Shown piece after piece: positions 1-8,000 of a stretch of DNA of 11,500 nucleotides; within the stretch, counting starts at the first letter, position 1; each line of letters opens with the position of its first letter. The translations under genes and the position numbers were made by a program. The notes beneath the pieces are model-generated. The model was not told the DNA's origin. It saw only the letters and a program-made list of their open reading frames with translations, and did not search any database. Source of the DNA: Cristatella mucedo (Eukaryota > Bryozoa > Phylactolaemata > Cristatellidae); contig WPIO01000136.1 of NCBI GenBank assembly GCA_009760855.2, forward strand, positions 581,001-592,500. The letters run 5' to 3'.

Positions 1-290
1 ATAGCCAAAGCCAGTATCTGGACGAAGGTTGAGGTCGACACAAAACGAAAGGGATTCTGACGGAGCGAGCCCAACAATTGTATGATGAAATCTAGAAGTT
101 ACTGGTAACTCGGATTCAATCCATCCGGAAGGGAATCTTCCTCGAGTTATTGGATCCTATCTGCCCCTATAAGCCGAACTAGGTTTCAGCTCATCAAATG
201 TGACGGGACGGCCTTGAATCTCGCGCCCGCTTCTGCTTTTCCTCACTCAATCGGGCACGATCGCTAGTGGATCGACTAATGAACGTCTTA

Positions 291-464
291 AGCTGCTCCG
301 CGAATTATTCGTCGCGATTCTGCTTCTTCCTCAGTCTCTTCGGCTCTTATTTTGACTCGCGACCACTGGTCTCCTTCTTTCAGCTTCTGCAGAACGCCGC
401 TCTCGAGACTCGTCTGGCGTCTTTTCCGGCGAGAGACTTTGTTGATGACGAGAAACTGCTCTTC
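291..464 (-). other. Uncharacterised charged open frame, 58 codons, no start
   Basis: A stop-to-stop minus-strand frame without ATG. It gives a charged product with KVSRRKRRQ near the start, LQKLKEGDQW in the middle and RAEETEEEAE near the end. I recognise no family. Open frames also occur on the plus strand here, so this may be chance. It could be an exon of another gene, a retroelement remnant or nothing. Confidence 0.25.
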
Positions 465-562
465 TTATGGCTGCTCAACTTTTTTTGGAATTTCGATCGG
501 TATCGATTCAAACAAAGCATCCACTAGCTGCGAATTCAAATTCCACTAGTGATTCGCAATCA

Positions 563-748
563 TTTAACGAAAGTGGCAGACACATTGCCAGTGGGTCTTA
601 CGTGAAGGGTGAGGTGCTCGCTCCCCAAGAACCGTGCCATGGGTTCGAGTCCTGCGGTTGGCGATCCTTCATTGTCCTTTTCAAGTGGTGGCGATCGCCG
701 TCATGACTCTACTGCCGCTACATAAATGAGTCTGTTGAATCAGCTAAC
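563..748 (+). mobile_element. tRNA-derived SINE, copy 1
   Basis: A tRNA-like head carries an A-box-like stretch (TTGCCAGTGGGTC, near 582-598) and a perfect RNA polymerase III B box GGTTCGAGTCC at 642-652. The non-tRNA body after it aligns with the body of the copy at 8166-8328: a GATC block, CAAGYGGTG, a GCCGT block, CTCTRCTGYCGCTA and the end TGTTGAATCAGCTA. The match to the second copy defines the 3' end. The 5' edge is approximate. SINEs are non-coding and depend on a LINE for copying. Confidence 0.75.
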
Positions 749-804
749 CTTAAAGCACAGCCGTGCAAATGTAGTACTGATTTGAAAAATTGGCAGCTTT
801 CCCA

Positions 805-835
805 TACGCCAGCTCAGCTGGTCTAAGCGGTAGTG
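805..835 (+). mobile_element. SINE/tRNA head fragment
   Basis: CAGCTCAGCTGGTCTAAGCGG at 810-830 is a strong tRNA A-box and D-arm pattern. No B box follows within tRNA distance. It lies about 60 nt downstream of SINE copy 1, so it is probably a broken second element. Confidence 0.45.
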
Positions 836-2033
836 CTCAGGCGACAGCGAAAAGAGTCTTAGCACAGAACTCTAGCTACCGGCCATTTATAACCACCTTT
901 GAGCAACCCTTTAAAGTTAGCAATCCTGTGAAGTTCTATCATTTAAGTGTTCTAATTTCAGCTATGAAAACAGGTAAACTAGCGAATTATCTTCCCTTTC
1001 CCATCCCATTTTTCAGACACTTCCTTATTGGTATACCCTCGTTGTACGACGATATTTATAGCGTGATAGGCTCGATTTAAGTGTGACATTAGGAATACAC
1101 AAAGGGATTTACAAACTAACTGATCTAGCTTATTATAGCGATTATTTCTCCACATCTGACGGCATGCAGATCTCATTCAGTCTTCAGTTTGTGTCGCTTT
1201 TAGTAGCCAATATCACCTGTGAATCGAAAATCCTTAAAAGCATTTACATTGATGATATCTACAGAGAAAATTGGCCTTACCCCTCCTGCTTAAGCCGTCC
1301 TTTCTGCCCTGGGCCAATGTAGCAAAGCATTCATGTTCTGGAGGAGTTAGCTGCTCCGACTAAGCACATCTTACGCCCTTTCGTGAGATCACCTGTGGTT
1401 TCTTGCAGTCATTAAAATAGCCAGGGCTTGGTAGTGCATACTTTAGAAAACACGCATAAAGATGAAGATTGACGTCTATTCGAATGGCTAATAGGACAAC
1501 TGTAGGCTATACTGTTTCAGCCAAGCTAAGTGCAAATACAAGCATGTCGACCATCAAAAATCTCCTTAACCGCTCCCATCCAGCACCATAAGTAGTGATC
1601 GTTGTGGTAATCTAGCAGATCATCTTGCTAGCTTCTTCATCTGGAAGATTCACAAGCGATCAGAGCGTGTTCCCGATCATGCATCGGATCGTACCCACCA
1701 CTGTCCTGACTCGCGCCCTTTAGCTGTGCTTCTAACCTACCTCAAATCACTTGGAGACAGTCCTTTCAGTTTAATCGCACCCAGAGCCTTGAAACTGTTT
1801 TCTACTGACGTCACGACATCTACTGACTAGACTATACTTTTTTTTTAATCTGAAAACTCATCTGCTTGTCACAGTATTTGCTCCATAGGTGCGAATCGTC
1901 CACTATGTGCTCATGCGAGTCAACGCCTACATATTATCCCTAGCCAGTTTAAATGCTTCTTTTCTAAAATACCTAAATCTTCTAAAAAAAAAAGCAAAGA
2001 GCTCTATAAAGTCATATAAAATGTTAACAGACG

Positions 2034-2175
2034 GTTGATTCTCAATAGCCTCGTTGGTATAGAGGTACTAATTCACTTGCACTCTTAAATAAAGGATCAC
2101 CCGCTGCAGGACTCGAACTCACGTCTCTTGTGTGAAGTGGTTGCACCTTAACGCTGGGCTAAGACACAAACGAAG
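2034..2175 (-). mobile_element. tRNA-derived SINE, copy 3
   Basis: Read on the minus strand it has A box TAGCCCAGCGTTAAGG (plus coordinates 2146-2161) and B box GAGTTCGAGTCC (2109-2120). A body follows with GATCCTTTAT, TGCAAG and a terminal GAGGCTATTGAGAATCAAC. That end corresponds to the GAGGCTGTTGAATCAGC tail of copy 2, so this is a diverged, shortened member of the same family. Confidence 0.7.
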
Positions 2176-2871
2176 CCTCGTTATTATCATTAGTATTATT
2201 ATTAGCGGTTGCATTCTTGGATATGATTGTCATAGCATCGACTACAACTACGCGACCACTGCTGCAACTAGTGCCATGAACATTGAGGTAAGTTGCCACC
2301 GGTGGCCGAGACGATCTGCCGATGGTTGCCAGTGGCTTCCTAAGACAACGTGTGGTTGCAGCAGGCTACCAGGTATACGGTAAGAAAATGTACGTACGCA
2401 CTGCGATGTAGGATAGAGGACCGAAACGGCCAAGTGCATACTTGGTGAATGATGCAGAGCTGGCGGACCTTAAATCTTAGCTCTGATAGAGCATGCTGCT
2501 GTATGTCTACGGCTACGGCCGCGACATAGCGTAAGAGAAAGCCGACGAAGAAGCGAAAGAGGCGAGAATGAAACCTGAGGATGCACCTAAGTGTACACGC
2601 ATCTCCGAGAGCCAGCCAATCAGAGCCCGGGGTGCGTCGGTTGGGCACTGATTGGCAAGCGGCAGCGAGCAGGAATTCAGCCCGCGATGGAAGTCCTGTG
2701 AGTAGCAAGACTTGTAAAAAGGAAGGGGCTACTAGAGGCACTAGAGGCGGAAGTGTAAGAGCAAGTGAGCAGCAGGGCGAATGGCGGACGGATCGGTGGC
2801 TGCCGCAGGGCTGCAGGCGCAGAAGCAGCAAGCGGGAGGCGATTTAGTTTCGTCAAATGGCTGCAATTGAG

Positions 2872-2896
2872 CACACACACGCACACACACACACAC
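2872..2896 (+). repeat. CA microsatellite
   Basis: About twelve CA dinucleotides with one G interruption (ACACGCACAC). In the direction of the SPATA20 transcript it reads as GT. Confidence 0.95.
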
Positions 2897-3504
2897 TGCG
2901 AAAAAATATTCAAGCGAGTTCCACCGTCTGGATCATGAACTTACTTCTTAAAAGTCACGTGGGCGGATAAAAGCACTAGCAATCTGCAAAATTACTACCG
3001 CTAAATTTCACTACCCGCTTCAGCACCAAGCTGTGTCAGCCATAGATTGACGTGTAATTAGTGGAGCATGCCCGACACAAGTCGCGTGCGCTGCATTCAG
3101 CATCTCAAGTGTGCACCGCATTACCGGTTGATCCAGCAGCTCTTGCAGCAATCCGAATCTGCATCGCTGCGCTTTACGAGCCATATTTTGCCGCATTACT
3201 CAGTCAAATGAATAATGGCTCCGAGACACGCTCCAGCTTTTACAGCTTTCCAAGGCATGGCTACGGAGCAGAACTCGGGCAAAACTTGCAAACATCGTCT
3301 AGTCAAATGTTTGCATTTGTAGAAAGAAAGATATGAATGATTTCGTTTATGCCTTGCCAAAGCCTTTGACTTAAGGGCTTCGTCGGAATCGGACAAAATT
3401 CGTGTAATCATCACCGAATACTATTGCATGCTGCACGACCTCTACAAGGCTATGCAATAATGAGTATAATTCATTTGTGTAGAATCATAAGAGAACTTAA
3501 TCTC

Positions 3505-3600
3505 TATCCAGGTGCTTGGCATAAGCAACTGGACTCGAGCCCATGACCTCGGTCGTCAATGGCGAATACGTTATCCCTGTGCCTAAACAGACAATCTTGC
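3505..3600 (-). mobile_element. tRNA-derived SINE head, copy 4, next to exon D
   Basis: On the minus strand an A-box-like TTAGGCACAGGGATAACG (3569-3586) is followed by CCGAGGTCATGGGCTCGAGTCC, whose end is a B box variant (3531-3541). The CGAGGTC-TGGG segment before the B box resembles copy 2. The family tail is not recognisable after it, so the copy is truncated or diverged. It begins about 20 nt after the exon D donor, in sense orientation with the gene. Confidence 0.6.
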
Positions 3601-3617
3601 CAAAGTCACTCTCCTAC

Positions 3618-3722
3618 CTGGTAGGCAGTCGCATATATCATGGCTAGCTGCGCTTGATCACAGAGTGTCTTCTCGAAGTGCGGAACACGCCAAGATTTAT
3701 CTCTCGAATATCTGTGGAATCC
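3618..3722 (-). CDS. SPATA20: SPATA20 exon D: GFHRYS...VPHFEK...DQAQ motif exon
   Basis: This 105-nt exon, phase 0 at both ends, encodes 35 residues. They start [18 protein letters not shown], which joins exon C to give the family string IRDHIGG-GFHRYS. They end [14 protein letters not shown]. The acceptor is CTCCTAATTTCAG|GG with a good pyrimidine tract (AG at 3723-3724). The donor is CAG|GTAGGA. The segment between VPHFEK and DQAQ, normally MLY in this family, reads TLC. VPHFEKMLYDQ belongs to one of the first helices of the barrel and is nearly invariant, so the change is unusual. Being too short to stand out as an open frame, the exon was found by scanning for its expected acceptor and motif. 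Confidence 0.93.
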
Positions 3723-4935
3723 CTGAAATTAGGAGAGGTGATCAGGCAATAGTTCACACTAGACCGCGATTGCAATTCTCCAAATAATAAACTCAACTGC
3801 AATACTTAAACTTGAACACTTGTAAGCGGTGCATCATTTGCAGGCACTCTGTGCGAAGGCTCTGGCACTCTGTGCTCTCCGCATGCTCTATCTGTGCTCG
3901 GTCTGCACGCCCTCAGCCTAATCTCTGCCTGCTCTCGATGCGCTGTCTGCGGGTTATTGCTTTGCTTGCTGTCGCTGAGCTCTCTGCACTGGCTGACACT
4001 CCTCATCGACCATACGTTCAACCTGCGGTCAGCATCTGAGACCTCCACAATCACTTTTGTGCGAAACACCATTTGACCTGTCACTAGTGGCAACCGTGTG
4101 GCGTTTCTGGGACCCACATTTAACTACACATTCGTATGAGTATGCGTGTGCGTTTGCTAATGTGTGCGTTCGATTGTGTGTGTGCGTTTGTGTGTGCGTG
4201 TGTGTGTGTTTGTGTGTGTGTGTGTGCGTGTGTGCGTGTGTACTGTATATACAGATATCTACGGAGTTGGAGCTCACAATGTAAAAGATAGCCAGCCACC
4301 GTGAGCACCTGGCACCGAATAGATAGCTGACAGAGATTACGATCTATTGTTTATATCATTGTTCCAATCCACAGATCAAATGCTTCCTCAATGTATCCCC
4401 TCATTCATAGCATTTTACTGAGCATTAATCAAGCATGTGCCCTCTCGGGGCTTGGAATACAAATGTGGTTGAGTAATGCATAAAGCGATAGGTATCTGAG
4501 AGATTTTTCCAGTGAGAGAAGAAAGAACACATGCATTAGGAGACTATTTCTAAGAAGACGAGTTTTCTGGGCTAGAAATTGCGAGCCACGGCCTGACAAG
4601 TGTGACAAGAACTTTTAAACTTTCAGCTATTCGTAGCAAAATGAGCGGAAAGTCTCGGACAGAGTATGCCCATGTCGTTTAGCTCAATTTCGGAATAGTA
4701 ACTGATTTCTTAAGAACTAATAATAATACAGAATTTTGTCAATACGCATGGGCAAAGATGGTTTGCAATTTCAGCGTAAGATTAGATTTTTATAAATCAA
4801 CAAATCAATCATAATGTATTAACAGCCGGTACAGATTCCACCAAGGATTAATCACGATTCATTTTGGGAGCAGGCATAGTAGTTTAGAAGCTGAATTGAG
4901 TGCTAGCTTTAACAGCCTACAGAATAAGTTCTGAA

Positions 4936-4969
<34 letters not shown>

Positions 4970-4997
4970 TTGGGGAGAGAGGAGATGAGAGAGAGAG

Positions 4998-5047
<50 letters not shown>

Positions 5048-8000
5048 AGAGAAAGAGAGAGAATCATATTACACGATCTATTCTGTTGATATATAATAGC
5101 TTGACGTACTCTTCCCCAACTCTCACTGTGCATTCTTCCTGCGCTGATTACGTTGCCGATAAACAAATCGGCTGTGCATTGGGTAGGTGGTCTTTGGGAG
5201 AAAAACTTTTTCTAAACTGATATGTCGAGCACTTTGGTATGAATAAACCACCGAGTTTTCAATTTCTAGCTTCTTATTATCTCATAGCAACCAATGGTAA
5301 TTTTCTGTGTTATGTCACCAATGAGCTTTTAGAAATCATCTGATGTCCGTATATTTCTACTTTGATAAAACAAAATATCGCAACGCAAGGCCCAAACATT
5401 TTCACTCTTGAACTTATTTGGAGAGCCATTATTACACATATTGAGATGGATATCGTCTGCCCTACGAATGGTAGCCTGTGCATCGACGTCGAATGACCCT
5501 AGGTGCCTAGTAGTGCACAGCAGTTGCCAACGACATCTACTCTCCTACTGCCGACTATGGCTCATCCTTTTCAGTGGTCCTGAGCTGCTAATTCCATGCT
5601 ACTCACTTTCTCATCTGCTCTCCTGACTCTGCAATGGTTCCCACTTTCTCTATGTTGCGTGAGACGAAGTCTGTTGGCTACCGAATGCGTACCGAAAGCC
5701 GCTTAGGCTGTGAGTGCGCTATACAAAACTCTCCTAACACCCACCTGTCTTTATGACTTTGTGGAGTTACAGACGGAGATACAATGGCACCCAATGCTGC
5801 CTAGCTTTGCGAGAGTGTGCGATCGTGGTGTAAGCATGAGTCTTTAGCTACGGCTCGTGTGGCAAGCTTTGCTTTCTTTATTAGCCATCTACTTAGCAAA
5901 TATTCGTAGAGATAGGAGCGGTTGCACGATTTTTTCCATTATTCCATATAATTCCATTAATTCCAAAATTCTGTTAGTATTCGCTTTAAGGGTAAATTTG
6001 AAAAAATACTGATAAAACGGTACCAGCATAACGAAAGCAACATATCTAAAAGTAAATTACTACGATCTCTGCATCATAGACGCATTATGTCCCAACTCGT
6101 TGAACCTTGGTGCATCAACACACATGTTTACAGCTTGTTGACGCACATGCTGGTGACTTTTAAATAGCTTCCCTTACAGAACAGCTTGTTGCCTTTTAAA
6201 TTCAATAACTACGCCATTACGTGAAGTGTCCATGTAATATTTCCAAAGTATCTTTAGCCATTACAAAAGTTCATGTTTATGATTTAGATTAGACAGGTTT
6301 CTCTATAAATGTCATTAAATTTAATTGAATTGTATTAACCAAGATCATGGACATGTATTGCAAAACGTATCTGACCAAAATCACAATTGAACCCATATAG
6401 CTGTAAACACGCAAAGCTGGATTTACAACTGAAATTCCACGTTGATCCGACAAGTATTAGCAGATTTACGGAATTTACAAGACACTTTGCTACTATGTAA
6501 ATGAAACCCTGTCTAAGTCATGAGCAAAGCATGTTGCTTCAGGTTCACTTTCTAGTTAGAAATGGCTCGCTTAATCGTTATTATTAATTCACTTTTTTTT
6601 GGTATCGTGTCCATACTCATTTCTAATAGATTTCTAAAAGATCATGTTTTACAAAGATCTGTCTTTCGAAAACTACCCTAAGCCATTATTTCATTTTCGG
6701 GCCCATTACATGCGTATTTTCTCGCACCAATTGCTCTTAATAAATTTTTCAAGTTCCGGAGAACAATTTTTGTTACCTTCAAAGACAGCTGTAATGATGA
6801 AAAAGCGGAAAAATTAGAGGTGCTGCCAAACTACCCTAAGGATGATGCACAGCTCATTAGCTTATTAGAGTGGCTCAGCGGCAACCTGATCTATTAAAAT
6901 TGTGAAGTGGTGGATTCAGAATGACTGAGGTAGAAGTTATATCACTGGTGCCCTCATTATCGTATCTTTTTCTAAGCATGAAAACGCCTGTGGAATCTTT
7001 CTACCGCACTGTAAAAATGTGTTAAATGTATTGGCAAAAAAGAATTCAGAGAAAGAGGTTATAAGACTGAAATTCAACATATTGGAGAGACCACTAGAAA
7101 TGTGTGTATAACTTCATAGGATCCGGTGATTATTTCGGCTAAAGTGGTAACTGCCTGGAGAATTGGCTTGCTGCGAACACGTTTTCGAACTTTTTCTTTA
7201 CACTTAATCTATCAATAACAATGCAGTATTTCGAACGCCACCTGTGAGAATCTCTGGTCATCTAGAGGATGCGGTAGGATTCTACCTTTCGCATGCATCG
7301 CTTGTCTTAAAATTACCATCACATCGGCACACTTCTGCAAATGACTTACTGTACATCCAAAGTCTAGAGCAACTGAATTTTGCTGCTCGTACAGCTGTGC
7401 AGCTCGTGCACTACGCCGTTGGCGTGTACTGCGTCAACTGCAGCTGTGGACATTTTTGAAAGGCAATGTGACATCACGAAGAATGCTAGGAGCTTGAGAA
7501 CGCTCGTATTTTTTCAGAATATTTAGGAAGATCCTGCTCGTTCCAGCCTCACAAAGGTCCAAAAGATCCCAGTGGTGAGCGCTCTTACCGGTGCACTCGC
7601 TACATCAACGACGTCATGGGGGTATTTCGTATAACAGGCGAAAAAGTGGATCGCGCATATCAACTGAGTTTCCACTAATTATGCATTGCAATATTATTTC
7701 CAAAATGTTTCGCTGAGGTGGCTAGACAATTCTCTAGTTCCCACTCAAAGTCTAGGCGAACTTCTGTGGGTATTCCCTAGCCAACCCCGTGTGTCGCTGA
7801 AGGCTGAGTGGCATAGCTGAGCCAGTTGTCGTAGTAAAAAGAAGTAAAAAAGTACTATACAAATACAACAGGTAGTACAATCAGTTAAAAATTAAAAGAC
7901 TGTGACTGCGGAAGACCCACAACCGACCCTTGTAGAACTTTGCAGGTTGCAGATCAGCCATATGCATTCGCTTTTAAATTGAGGAACATTCCAACCAATA

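Larger units (their letters stand above)
1..3617 (-). other. Presumed intron downstream of exon D, incomplete
   Basis: A GTAGGA donor follows exon D directly. I searched the minus strand down to position 1 for the next expected motifs (GGFYSAEDADS, EGAYYVW, AWNGLM) and found none, so the next exon most likely lies outside the window and this intron exceeds 3.6 kb. The stretch holds SINE copies and a CA repeat. The parts at 836-2033 and 2176-2870 show no recognisable gene. It is also possible that a diverged exon was missed or that another gene lies here. Confidence 0.6.

Noticed and set aside
2340-2831. 163-codon minus-strand open frame
   Set aside because: It has Leu/Ser/Cys/Arg-rich composition, no motif and an overlapping plus-strand open frame. 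It looks like chance in moderately GC-rich DNA.
3154-3165. Minus-strand DADS codons as a possible next SPATA20 exon (SAEDADS motif)
   Set aside because: The four residues match, but the preceding residues are KRS instead of SAE and no GGFY precedes them. The following residues do not match, and a stop comes soon after.
3376-3430. Minus-strand frame with GDDY after a CAG, as a possible continuation of exon D
   Set aside because: The match to the family's GD.[FY] segment is only a few residues and would need an insertion. No usable donor follows before the stop.
4029-4308. Open frames rich in Val/Cys or His/Thr on both strands
   Set aside because: They are translations of the GT/CA microsatellite.
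4900-5220. Arg-Glu-rich and Ser-Leu-rich open frames
   Set aside because: They are translations of the GA/CT microsatellite.
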